Shown here one piece after another: positions 51,410-59,194 of a DNA stretch of 64,000 nt. The stretch is from a virus: positions 1 to 64,000 of IMG/VR virus record IMGVR_UViG_3300008954_000023, one strand, 5' to 3'. A program made the translations under genes and the position numbers. The number at the start of each line of letters is the position of its first letter. The first letter of the stretch is position 1. Below the pieces are notes generated by a model, which worked only from the letters and a program-made list of their open reading frames with translations, was not told where the DNA came from and did not search any database.

Positions 51410-52481
51410 TCGATCGTCTCCATTGACGTAGAGTGTATGGATTGTTGGTTGATTCGTAGAGCTCGTCTCCAGTCAGCGCATCTGGCTGGACCCCTACGAA
51501 ACGATAAGGATACCGGGCTACCAGCACCCTTAAAGCTCTGAGCTTATGGCCTATTCTAACCGTTCCTTTACGACCGGGCTCGTCGTCGTCCAGACACAAA
51601 ATGACCGTACAGCCGATTCTTTCGAGAAACGTCTGCTGAGCCACACTCAGACTTGTGCCCATGAGCGCACAGGTGTTCTCGAAGCCGTGCTGGACCATCC
51701 AGAGACACGCTTTGTATCCTTCCGTCAGGTACAGAACACCGCCCGATCCCCCGTAAAGCCGGTCATAGATTCGGTCCCATCGCCACAAGTAGTCCTTGTT
51801 GCTGAAATGGTACCCGGGGAACCCCATGTCGCGGAGCTCCTTCTCGTAGACCCTGTACTTTCCTCCCCTCCCATGATCCGGCTTTCCCGCAAATCCTGCG
51901 AGAGTGCCATACAGATCTCGGATGGGGTAGATCACACGGCCACGCGCGATGTCGTAGCCGATGTCGTGGTCCCGAAGCACATCCTCATCGAACCCCTCAT
52001 ACAGTAGAGATTCGGGAGCGAACTCGAAGAGGCCCAGGACTTTCTCTGGGAGTGGGTACGAGGTCTCGAACAGCTTCGCAGAACGACTACCAGGCTTCTT
52101 CCTCTCGGTCGGTACGAGATGGGGCTTCAATCTTTGAAGAGTACTCTTCACGTACTCTTGAGATCTTCCGAGCTTCTTCAGGAGGGAGCCGAGGCCTCCG
52201 CCTCCGCAACCTGCGAAGCAGTTCCACTGCCCTGTGGCAGCATTGAAGGAGAAGGATGGCTTAGATTTCCCCCGTTCCTCGCCGTGAATGGGACAGAAAC
52301 CAATCCAGTTTGAGCCGCCGCTCGGTCTTAGACCCTCGATGTAGCGATGGGCCAGTTCGAGAGCGGCACTATTCCCAGAGCCCGGGAGGGAGCCTCGTCG
52401 GGCTTCTTTCCCTCTTTCCCTTCTTGCGGTGGCTCTTTCCTCCGCCTCCTCCGCTGTTCGTATTCTCCTCTTTCGAGTCAT
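51402..52481 (-). CDS. DnaG-like primase
   Basis: A 359-aa primase. The zinc domain is C63-x2-H66 ... C88-x3-C92 (GFCPIHGEER; WNCFAGCGGG). The TOPRIM catalytic core has the acidic residues E254 (YLTEGYKACL) and D298-D300 (ILCLDDDEPG), with ALMGTSLS between. It makes RNA primers for the fork and probably works with the helicase encoded just upstream. The ATG lies 113 bases inside the 3' end of the helicase gene; no later in-frame start is available, so a long overlap is needed. The C-terminal helicase-binding domain of cellular DnaG is absent. Confidence 0.82.
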   Translation of the reverse strand: MTRKRRIRTAEEAEERATARRERGKEARRGSLPGSGNSAALELAHRYIEGLRPSGGSNWIGFCPIHGEERGKSKPSFSFNAATGQWNCFAGCGGGGLGSLLKKLGRSQEYVKSTLQRLKPHLVPTERKKPGSRSAKLFETSYPLPEKVLGLFEFAPESLLYEGFDEDVLRDHDIGYDIARGRVIYPIRDLYGTLAGFAGKPDHGRGGKYRVYEKELRDMGFPGYHFSNKDYLWRWDRIYDRLYGGSGGVLYLTEGYKACLWMVQHGFENTCALMGTSLSVAQQTFLERIGCTVILCLDDDEPGRKGTVRIGHKLRALRVLVARYPYRFVGVQPDALTGDELYESTNNPYTLRQWRRSNE

Positions 52482-55038
52482 CGACCTTGTTGTCCTTCAG
52501 GAATGCCTCCACGTTTGCGTTCTCCATCCTCAGCGAGAAGTCTGCGCCAGGCCATGCGTTGACGATCATCGGATTCAACAGCGCATCCCGAACTCCGGGG
52601 AAGACCAGGAGTAGTGCTGGCTTACCAGTCACAGGGTCTCTACCCTTGAAGATGCGGATGACCAGGTCAGCATCCTGTCCGATGGCATCTGCAAAGGCCA
52701 GCTCTCCCAGGTCATCACCACGGCCCTTGGCGGCTCCGCGGTTTGCCTGAGTGGTTCCGATTACTGGAACGGAGAGCTGCTGGCCCATGTTTTTCAGGTC
52801 CGCACTGATGTTCGAGATCTGCTTCCAATCCCGGCTCGTCACCCGTGTTCGGCCATCGCGCATCAGGTAGAACCCGTCCACGAGGATGAGGTCTGGCTCG
52901 AACTTCTCTGCCTCTGCCATGATGACGTCGACCGTCGCGCCTTTCCTCCCCTTGAGATTCTTGTCGCTCAGGAAGCTCATTGCAGCCTGACGCTTGGTGT
53001 CCGGGTTGATCTCCTTGTCCCAGTGCTCGAACGAGTCGAGCATGTCGAAGTAATGCTCCCGATTGATGTCGCTCAGAGTCCCTGTCTTGATCTCGTGGTA
53101 GTCAAGACCTGCCAGGATGGAAGCAACTCGACGGGCCATCTGCTTGTCTGACATCTCCTTCGAGTAGATGAGTACCCGTCGTCCGTTGAGGTAAGCATCT
53201 GCGCATATGGCAAGGGCCAGCCAGGTGTTGTGGACTACGAAGCCTTCAACAACGAAGTTTGGATCCTGTCCGTCCTCAATGATCAGATCCCAGCACTCCC
53301 TCTTCCCAATAGGGGTGATGTCCTTGATCTGCTCCCACATCAAGTCCTGAGCTGCGATCTTCCGTAGCGGTTCAGAGTCCCATGCGTTCGCGATCTTCTT
53401 CAGCAGACGACGACTGATCTTCCCTGTCCGTCTAAAGAGCTTGCTTCGATCCAGATAGGATTGGCCCATCTTTGGCCATTCCTTTGTACCTTTCTCACGA
53501 AGGATGAGGGACATCAGCTCTTCGGAGTATGGCACTCCATCTACGTTCCGTTTGGTGGCTCGTGGCTCTGCCAGCTTCTCCAGCCCTTCTCTCTTCCTGG
53601 GACACTTCACATATGGGAGCATCTCACGTGCCAGAGCCTGATGCGGACCCAGCCCGTAGGCTGAGACAGACCATTGTCCGCTATGGCTATTGGAGGCAAA
53701 CGAGAGTTGCGCAGCAGTGCCCAGCCTCTTGAGCAGGTGATGGATTCCTCGAGCCAGCTTCTCACTGGCTGTGTACCATGCCACTTTGTAGGGCTTCTTT
53801 GTCCATACGGTCCCGTCGGTATCGAGGAGGCCTGCCAGGAAGGCTGCTACGGATGCCGGGCTGGAGGTGAAGATCCACTCAGGGACTTCCTTATCCACGG
53901 CCTTCTTGCCGTGGATACCCATACTTCGAAGTGCTCGAAGTGCGTGGTTGGTCCCAGGAACCTCAGAGATGATCCGGTACTCATGAGCGCGATACGCCGC
54001 AACAACTTTGCAGCGATACAGCTCCCGACAGATCCGGTCTACCTCATCGACGATCTCTGTATCGACGTTCGTGAACTGAAGCTCATTGCGGGTGTAGTTC
54101 CCATCACCAATCAATGCCCCGATGACCCATGCCTCTTCCGGATGGTCAATGACCCACTCCCACTCTGGAACTGCTCGGGTCGTAGCGATCCAGTCTCCTA
54201 CCTCCAGGTTGCAAATCCTCTCGTAGACATCCTCAAAGGATCCTTCAGGAACCATGAAGAGATGTTCGGTGCTGGTCTCCACGACATGCCCGGACATCGT
54301 AGTGACCCGGACACACTCCTTGTCTCCACTCGGAACCTTTCTTGCCTGTGCCCAGCGGAGCTTCTCCGTGCTCTTGGTGTAGGACGCCACTTCGTTGTGG
54401 TCGGCCAGTTCTTCAATAGGGACGAGATGTCCGGACGGGACCATGATCTTTTGTCCCGCCACGACGCACTTCATAGATTTCGGACGAGCGTAGATGACGA
54501 TGAAGTCCTCGGGGTGCATCCCTCCTGTGCCTCTGTTGAGAGGGGCCCAGGGGAAAGGGAGACCGGTGATCCCCCCGGTCTCCATCATCGTCGTGTAGTC
54601 GCCCTTCAGCAGCGGAGCCGCACTGGCCATCAGAAGGTGGTTGCTCTTCCCGCCTGAGACGTTGAGATCCTTCAGACGAGGAAGCAGTGCCTGCAGCACC
54701 AGACTCGGATCGAGGCCATCAAGAAGGAGCTTCTCTGTCTCGTCGAGAGCATCCTTCATACCGGCAGTCAGGCGACGGTCTTCCAGCTCTGTAATGAGCG
54801 AGTCGACCGAGTCTCGGCTCGTGACCGGCTTGAAGTTGCCGAACCTGCGGCAGACTTTCCCGAAGTCCGGGACCTCTCCCAGATGCTGCGGATGGTTGAA
54901 GTGCTCGTGCATCCACTGGAAGATCTCTCGAGCCTCCCCCGTAAGGAAAAGGTCCGGGGTCACTCCGCGTTGCCGTATCTGCGTAAAGCTACCAGATCGG
55001 ATGATGGCAGACAGGAGTGCCAGCTCAGGATTGGCCAT
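52369..55038 (-). CDS. DnaB-like replicative helicase interrupted by an intein
   Basis: The 889-aa precursor yields a 475-aa helicase after removal of a 414-aa intein (residues 191-604). The N-terminal domain (ALLSAIIRSGSFTQIRQRG, then PDLFLTGEAREIFQWM) matches DnaB-N. The RecA-like core has Walker A ARPKSMK|TWLAL split by the intein, YSKEMSDKQMARRV, Walker B FEPDLILVDGFYLM and a motif IV-like VIGTTQANRG. The Walker A lacks the usual Gly before Lys. It unwinds the fork 5'-3' and pairs with the primase. The C-terminal tail is Gly-rich and basic. The ATG overlaps the previous stop (TGATG). Confidence 0.85.
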   Translation of the reverse strand: MANPELALLSAIIRSGSFTQIRQRGVTPDLFLTGEAREIFQWMHEHFNHPQHLGEVPDFGKVCRRFGNFKPVTSRDSVDSLITELEDRRLTAGMKDALDETEKLLLDGLDPSLVLQALLPRLKDLNVSGGKSNHLLMASAAPLLKGDYTTMMETGGITGLPFPWAPLNRGTGGMHPEDFIVIYARPKSMKCVVAGQKIMVPSGHLVPIEELADHNEVASYTKSTEKLRWAQARKVPSGDKECVRVTTMSGHVVETSTEHLFMVPEGSFEDVYERICNLEVGDWIATTRAVPEWEWVIDHPEEAWVIGALIGDGNYTRNELQFTNVDTEIVDEVDRICRELYRCKVVAAYRAHEYRIISEVPGTNHALRALRSMGIHGKKAVDKEVPEWIFTSSPASVAAFLAGLLDTDGTVWTKKPYKVAWYTASEKLARGIHHLLKRLGTAAQLSFASNSHSGQWSVSAYGLGPHQALAREMLPYVKCPRKREGLEKLAEPRATKRNVDGVPYSEELMSLILREKGTKEWPKMGQSYLDRSKLFRRTGKISRRLLKKIANAWDSEPLRKIAAQDLMWEQIKDITPIGKRECWDLIIEDGQDPNFVVEGFVVHNTWLALAICADAYLNGRRVLIYSKEMSDKQMARRVASILAGLDYHEIKTGTLSDINREHYFDMLDSFEHWDKEINPDTKRQAAMSFLSDKNLKGRKGATVDVIMAEAEKFEPDLILVDGFYLMRDGRTRVTSRDWKQISNISADLKNMGQQLSVPVIGTTQANRGAAKGRGDDLGELAFADAIGQDADLVIRIFKGRDPVTGKPALLLVFPGVRDALLNPMIVNAWPGADFSLRMENANVEAFLKDNKVDDSKEENTNSGGGGGKSHRKKGKRERSPTRLPPGLWE
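53227..54468 (-). mobile_element. LAGLIDADG intein in the helicase Walker A motif
   Basis: An in-frame 414-aa insertion starting with Cys (CVVAGQKIMVPSG, block A) and ending VEGFVVHN before a +1 Thr, the classical splice junction. Block B is HVVETSTEHLFMV with H259. The LAGLIDADG helices are VIGALIGDGNY (about 305-315) and FLAGLLDTDGTV (400-411), so the endonuclease is probably active. Block F is ECWDLIIEDG. Exteins rejoin as ARPKSMK-TWLAL. The site lies between the Lys and Thr of the P-loop, a place favoured by inteins. Insertion in an essential gene keeps loss under selection. Confidence 0.88.
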
Positions 55039-55337
55039 CAGAGCTCCGGGTCGTCATCGTCGAGGGTGACCGTCTCATCGTCATCGTCGACGAGAGGTTC
55101 CTCTTCGCGTGTGCCTCCCGCACTTAACCCGATCGTAGCCATCAGGTCGCTCACCAGCTGGTCTGTCCCGCGTTTGAACACTTCCCACACATCGTCCTTG
55201 ACAGTAACGATGGTCTCCTGTTTCGACGCAATCAGATGCTCTTCGTCACCGTTCGAGAAGTAGATGTTGGAGGTGAGGATGGCCACCCTTTGTGGGATGA
55301 CCAACTCCACCTTCAACACGTCGTGCCGGATGCTCAC
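55038..55337 (-). CDS. Hypothetical protein upstream of the helicase
   Basis: A 99-aa acidic protein starting at the GTG that overlaps the upstream stop (GTGA): MSIRHDVLKVELVIP. The N-terminal half is beta-rich (VAILTSNIYFSN, then QETIVTVKDDVWEVF), and the C-terminus is a run of Asp/Glu (EEEPLVDDDDETVTL). The stop overlaps the helicase ATG. A helper for helicase loading is imaginable, but nothing in the sequence shows it. Confidence 0.6.
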   Translation of the reverse strand: MSIRHDVLKVELVIPQRVAILTSNIYFSNGDEEHLIASKQETIVTVKDDVWEVFKRGTDQLVSDLMATIGLSAGGTREEEPLVDDDDETVTLDDDDPEL

Positions 55338-55672
55338 CCAGACACCCACTCCTCGAAGAGTGTCCGAGCCTTCTCGAAGACGTCGGGCAAGTTCTCTTCT
55401 GCGACGGCGGCGGCTGCTGCCAACGCGTCAGAGACGGCCTCTTCATCCTGGGCACAGGTCAGAGCGACGGAGACGTGCGCGCCGTAGCCCTTCCCGTAGT
55501 TGTTGTCCTTCATGTCCATCGATGCCGTCACACGGGCTTCCGTCCCGTTGAGCATCAAGGCACGAAGTGGATCGATCGTCGGCATCTTCACCTCCTGGGT
55601 GTGTTGGCCGTGGTAGGTCTTGACCTCGCCGTCGTTGACGAGGGTGATTGTCAGTGTGACCGCTGCTTTCAC
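55334..55672 (-). CDS. Hypothetical replication-block protein
   Basis: A 112-aa protein starting at GTG overlapping the previous stop. The N-terminal 75 residues are beta-rich (VTLTITLVNDGEVKTYHG, then RVTASMDMKDNNYGKGYG), with one cysteine (ALTCAQDEE), followed by an Ala-rich helix (AVSDALAAAAAVAEENL) and an acidic tail. Coupled to both neighbours. No family recognised. Confidence 0.6.
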   Translation of the reverse strand: MKAAVTLTITLVNDGEVKTYHGQHTQEVKMPTIDPLRALMLNGTEARVTASMDMKDNNYGKGYGAHVSVALTCAQDEEAVSDALAAAAAVAEENLPDVFEKARTLFEEWVSG

Positions 55673-56082
55673 TTGAATCTCACCGAGGCCGCCCGCTGCT
55701 TGGTTCGGACGAACTCCTTGTACACCGCCTCAAGCTCTGCCGGAAGACGGAGGATCTGATGTGCGGCTGCGGTGTACTGCAGCACTCCCATTCGGATCAG
55801 AAGGTCGACGTCGCCCCGGGCCTGGGCCTCTTCCAGCAGACCTTCGAGGTCGACTTCGGCCTGCAGCTTGGAGGTGCTCACAGTGATCATGATGGGGCCG
55901 AGCTCGTGCTTCCCTGGTCCCAGCTTCCGAGCCGCTTCCTTGGCCGCCTTCTCTGCCTTTGGAAGCTCAACCTCGAGATCTCTGTACGCCTCCCACAGCT
56001 CTGGCTCTGCCTCGCCAATGGCGGCTTGAAGCTCCTCCATGTCCTCTCGAATGGTCTGAAGGGCTGCGAGCGGGTCAGCCAT
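55669..56082 (-). CDS. Hypothetical coiled-coil protein
   Basis: A 137-aa Ala/Glu-rich protein beginning MADPLAALQTIREDMEEL. The first 55 residues are a probable coiled coil (EAYRDLEVELPKAEKAAKEA). They are followed by a short beta region (GPIMITVSTSKLQAEV) and more helix. It overlaps the uracil-DNA glycosylase gene by eight bases. A tethering or clamp-loader-like helper is possible, but there is no evidence. Confidence 0.6.
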   Translation of the reverse strand: MADPLAALQTIREDMEELQAAIGEAEPELWEAYRDLEVELPKAEKAAKEAARKLGPGKHELGPIMITVSTSKLQAEVDLEGLLEEAQARGDVDLLIRMGVLQYTAAAHQILRLPAELEAVYKEFVRTKQRAASVRFK

Positions 56083-56842
56083 CGTCGCTCAGGAGCAGGG
56101 ACTCGCCATGCACCTTGTGGCCCAGCTCCTCCACCAGGGAGAGGGCGTACCGTAGGTCTTCCATGATGGCGTAGGTGACCCCTCGCTTCTTCTTGATCTG
56201 CGCAGCATCTCCTTTCCGAAGCGCGTAGCTCGGATCGAGTAGAGCCATCATCGGGTAGCGAACAGCCACGCCTGTGGGAGGAGAGGGGACAGAGATGTCG
56301 AAGATCCTGCCGCGCTTATGGGTAATCGGCACCATCTTGCCGACCAGGGCACTCGCTGCCGTCTTTCCTGTGGCGATGATGAGCTTCGGGTCCACCGCAT
56401 AGATGGCTCGCTGGAGCCGTTCCCTGCACGCCTTCACTTCATTCCTCGAAGGCGACCTGTTGTCCTCTGGGAAGCACATCACGATATTCGTCCAGTAGAT
56501 GTACTCGTCGAGCAGGTCTCTGGCGGCATCGAAGTATTCGGCCTCGTTCTCGATCTCCCTGATCGACTCAACGACCTCTCGGTCGGGCCACACATTGAGA
56601 ATGAGATCCATGAGGAGCTCTCCGGCGGGCCCTCGGAAGGACTCTCCCATCCCATCTCCAATAGATCCCGGAGCCTGACCGATCACCATTAGCGAAGCCG
56701 AGGCACTTCCACTGCCGAAGACGATCTGGTTTCGGTTGGCACAGAGCGAAGGACACTTCTGACAGTCCCGGTACTCGTCTCGCAGGCTCACCAAGGCCGG
56801 GAGCCCGACAGACGGAGCGAAATGGGCGAGGGCGGAGCTCAT
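56075..56842 (-). CDS. Family-4-like uracil-DNA glycosylase, altered motifs
   Basis: A 255-aa protein matching iron-sulfur UDGs. The four cluster cysteines are present: C27 and C30 (CQKCPSLC), C123 (NIVMCFPEDN) and C139 (VKACRERL). LMVIGQAPGSIGDGMGESF at 51-69 replaces the usual G-E-x-P-G, with Gln at 56 in place of Glu. Near the C-terminus LLDPSYALRKG has Asp in place of the His of the HPSxxL motif. Both changes hit residues around the uracil pocket. The protein may recognise a different base or lack excision activity; otherwise it would remove uracil from phage DNA before replication. Overlaps neighbours by 4-8 bases. Confidence 0.75.
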   Translation of the reverse strand: MSSALAHFAPSVGLPALVSLRDEYRDCQKCPSLCANRNQIVFGSGSASASLMVIGQAPGSIGDGMGESFRGPAGELLMDLILNVWPDREVVESIREIENEAEYFDAARDLLDEYIYWTNIVMCFPEDNRSPSRNEVKACRERLQRAIYAVDPKLIIATGKTAASALVGKMVPITHKRGRIFDISVPSPPTGVAVRYPMMALLDPSYALRKGDAAQIKKKRGVTYAIMEDLRYALSLVEELGHKVHGESLLLSDDG

Positions 56843-57285
56843 CGAGTTGGGTCGATGTTGACGAAGTGCCCAGCGGTCCAGCGGTTGGTAGGCTCGTTGC
56901 GTACTCGTGTCCCAGGCGGTGGCCGAAGGATGGGTGACTCACGGGCCGGCTTCTCTGCTCGACGAGGCGGCTTCTCGATGCACGTCTTGTAGAGTCCGCA
57001 GATGCTCTCGTTCCGCCTCAGGTCAAGGAAGATGTCCGCGTTGACGGGCAAATCCGTAGGACCGGCCATCGGCGGGATGGGGATGGGGTGGATGTTCGTC
57101 TTGATGGTCCCCTTGTCAGGGACGTGCTGCACGATGAGCTCCAAGGCATCCACCAGCTCAACGCACGCACCTTCCCGGAAGTTCTTCCGCTGCCGCTTGA
57201 AGTCTCCCTTCGCTTTCCCGATGTAGTAGTACGCGCCCACGCGCACACCGATCAGGTCTTCCATGTAGTTCTCGTTCTTCTCCAT
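56839..57285 (-). CDS. Hypothetical protein coupled to the glycosylase
   Basis: A 148-aa protein; the ATG at 57285 (MEKNENYMEDLIGVRVG) follows GGGAG with five-base spacing and overlaps the end of the SF2 helicase by 34 bases. The N-terminal half is beta-rich (AYYYIGKAKGDFKRQ, then ACVELVDALELIVQHV). The middle has Pro-rich HPIPIPPMAGPTDLPV and SICGLYKTCIEKPPRR. The C-terminus is basic and Pro-rich. No recognised family. Confidence 0.6.
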   Translation of the reverse strand: MEKNENYMEDLIGVRVGAYYYIGKAKGDFKRQRKNFREGACVELVDALELIVQHVPDKGTIKTNIHPIPIPPMAGPTDLPVNADIFLDLRRNESICGLYKTCIEKPPRRAEKPARESPILRPPPGTRVRNEPTNRWTAGHFVNIDPTR

Positions 57286-58649
57286 CGGTCTCCCTTCTCC
57301 GGCCACTTGTGTTGCCGGCACCATGCGAGAACCGAGTAGGTAAGTCCTCGGCTCTGGTTGGTATTGCTGTCCATGAACAGGTCGATGACAGGATCCTTCT
57401 TCCCTGTCATGGGCCTAAGAATCCTGCCTGCGGCCTGAATCCACTCTGTAGCTGCGTGGTTGTCCGCCCCTATGGGCGAGGCCATCACCAATGCACTCAG
57501 AGCCTTCCGGTTGTATGCCTCCTTCCCCAGATGAACCGTAGTGGCCGTCACCTCGGCCAGGTTCAGCTGCCGAAGTCGCTCCTCGGCTCCCTGCTCTCGC
57601 TGGATGTGCCCCACACCCACACCATGCTCTCGCAGCATCCTGACTAAGAGATCAAGATGCTCACGGATATGACTGAGCAGGTAGACCTTGTGCCCCTCTT
57701 TGAGGCGCTTTCGTATCTGTCCGACGATCTGCGTGTTCCGACGCGACATCTCGCCGAGCCGGCTTCGAAGTCGTGAGACATTGGGTTGACCCAGACAGTC
57801 CAGGATCTCAGGATCGTCTGTGAGGTCTATCCCTGTCTCCCACACCCACACTTCAGGGATGAGGGCATCTTCGGCAGGATCGTCGTAGACCACAGGGCCG
57901 ATGTGAGCTGTCACGATGCCCTCGCATCGGTCCCTACGCTTCAAGGTCGCCGTTAGACCGAGTCGTCGCCCACTGGTGACGTTGCTCCCTACGCAGAACC
58001 ACTTCGCAGCTTGGTGATGCACCTCATCGAAGATGATGAGCCCAAAGCGACGAGCGAAGCCCGGAGGCAGGGCCCCAGCCTGAGCCCTCTTCGCCAAGGT
58101 CTGAATGGTGCACAGCACAACCCCGCACTTCCAGTCCATCTTGTCCTTGTCGATCCAGCCGACCTTCCCTCGATAGTCGAACCACTCTCGAAGCTCGATG
58201 GTCCAGTTCTCCAGGTGGGCGGCCTGTGCGGACACCACAAGGGTCGGACCAGGTGTCTCGCACGAGAGTCTCCAGCCCATGATGGTCTTCCCTCGGCCTG
58301 TGTCCAGACGGAGAGTGAGATCCTCATCCCATGCGACCATCGCTGCCCAGGCCGGGATCTGGTGCTGGAGTAGTGTGAAACCGGCCTTCGGTTTCATGTC
58401 TACCGGTGCGAACCGCTGCGGTCGAAGATCTACGAGCTCGACCTTCATCTGCTCGATAATCTCGGCTCTTACGGAGTTCCTCGGCACTTCCAGGTGGTGT
58501 TTGTGCTCTACCAGAAGTACTCGATCTTCTCCTTGGAAGTCAGGGAAGGTCAGCATCCTCTGGAGAGGAGCCCGCCCGAAAGCTGACTTCGGGAGGTAAA
58601 GGTCGTTCCCGATGTAGGCCTTGTCAGATTCCAGGCGGGCCAGCCTCAT
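57252..58649 (-). CDS. SF2 DEAD-box-like helicase (UvsW/RecQ-like)
   Basis: A 465-aa ATPase beginning MRLARLESDKAYIGND; the ATG overlaps the previous stop (ATGA), and the frame upstream of it is not coding. Motif I is TGRGKT (117-122), motif II D208-EVH (LIIFDEVHHQ), motif III GLTATL and motif VI QAAGRILRP. The N-terminal part carries a short Q-motif-like FTLLQHQIPAW. Such enzymes remodel forks and Holliday junctions and unwind R-loops, as UvsW does in T4. With RecA, RecB-like nuclease and RusA it suggests recombination-driven replication. Confidence 0.8.
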   Translation of the reverse strand: MRLARLESDKAYIGNDLYLPKSAFGRAPLQRMLTFPDFQGEDRVLLVEHKHHLEVPRNSVRAEIIEQMKVELVDLRPQRFAPVDMKPKAGFTLLQHQIPAWAAMVAWDEDLTLRLDTGRGKTIMGWRLSCETPGPTLVVSAQAAHLENWTIELREWFDYRGKVGWIDKDKMDWKCGVVLCTIQTLAKRAQAGALPPGFARRFGLIIFDEVHHQAAKWFCVGSNVTSGRRLGLTATLKRRDRCEGIVTAHIGPVVYDDPAEDALIPEVWVWETGIDLTDDPEILDCLGQPNVSRLRSRLGEMSRRNTQIVGQIRKRLKEGHKVYLLSHIREHLDLLVRMLREHGVGVGHIQREQGAEERLRQLNLAEVTATTVHLGKEAYNRKALSALVMASPIGADNHAATEWIQAAGRILRPMTGKKDPVIDLFMDSNTNQSRGLTYSVLAWCRQHKWPEKGDRWRRTRTTWKT

Positions 58650-59116
58650 TCCTCTTGTGCCCTCTTCTTTCCTCGCCGGATCGCAGCAGCGAGGGGGTCG
58701 GGGTAGGCCACGCGCGGAATGCTGTCGACGGCATACTGCGCCTCCTTCAGTCCTGCGCCGACGGAGGAGAGTCCTGCGTTGATGGCCAGTGCCCCGAAGA
58801 AGGACACATCCTCGCCGTGGTCTACTTCCTCTAAGGCCGTAGACGTCGTGTGTCTTCTCGCAGGGAGTTGCCGGCCACTTGTTGTCCGGGACGACCCTCG
58901 ATTCCCTCGATTGGGCCGATTCGTGGTCTTCTGCGTCCGCTGCCGCTCTGCAGCCTTCCTCCGATCCCGTTGGGCCGTCAGGACCTTGCATCCGCGCCGC
59001 ACAGGGCATGCGAGGCAGTCCGGATGATCTTCTTCGTACTCATCCCCGAAGCACGGGGGCTTCTCCTGTCTGGTGGTGGTAGTTCTGTTGCTTCCGAAGC
59101 GCTCGTCATAGCTCAA
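58646..59116 (-). CDS. Cysteine-cluster protein at the start of the replication block
   Basis: A 156-aa protein most likely starting at TTG 59116 (MSYDERFGSNRTTTT), nine bases after AGGAGG. The much longer frame upstream to 60217 is antisense to a plus gene and is rejected. A zinc or iron knuckle is visible: CFGDEYEEDHPDCLACPVRRGC (split here as CFGDEYEE and HPDCLACPVRRGC) at about residues 22-43. A basic, Asn/Arg/Thr-rich linker follows (KTTNRPNRGNRGSSRTT), then a helical C-terminus with an Ala-rich stretch (ALAINAGLSSVGAGL). Function unknown; position suggests first gene of the leftward block. Confidence 0.6.
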   Translation of the reverse strand: MSYDERFGSNRTTTTRQEKPPCFGDEYEEDHPDCLACPVRRGCKVLTAQRDRRKAAERQRTQKTTNRPNRGNRGSSRTTSGRQLPARRHTTSTALEEVDHGEDVSFFGALAINAGLSSVGAGLKEAQYAVDSIPRVAYPDPLAAAIRRGKKRAQEE

Positions 59117-59194
59117 CGCTAAAGCCCTCCTTTGGTTGGCAGCGCGCTTATGACGGAGTTGCGGACGATATGTTAGGTTCAACACGAGGTGCCC
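59117..59194. promoter_or_regulatory. Divergent intergenic region before the head block
   Basis: This 78-base region separates the leftward replication block from the rightward head genes, so at least one promoter for each is expected here. TTGGCA (59136-59141) is a fair -35 box on the plus strand, but no -10 follows at normal spacing. TATGTTAGG lies about 25 bases ahead of the plus ATG and resembles the TAG-containing elements seen before 5383 and 13377. No terminator hairpin seen. Confidence 0.3.
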
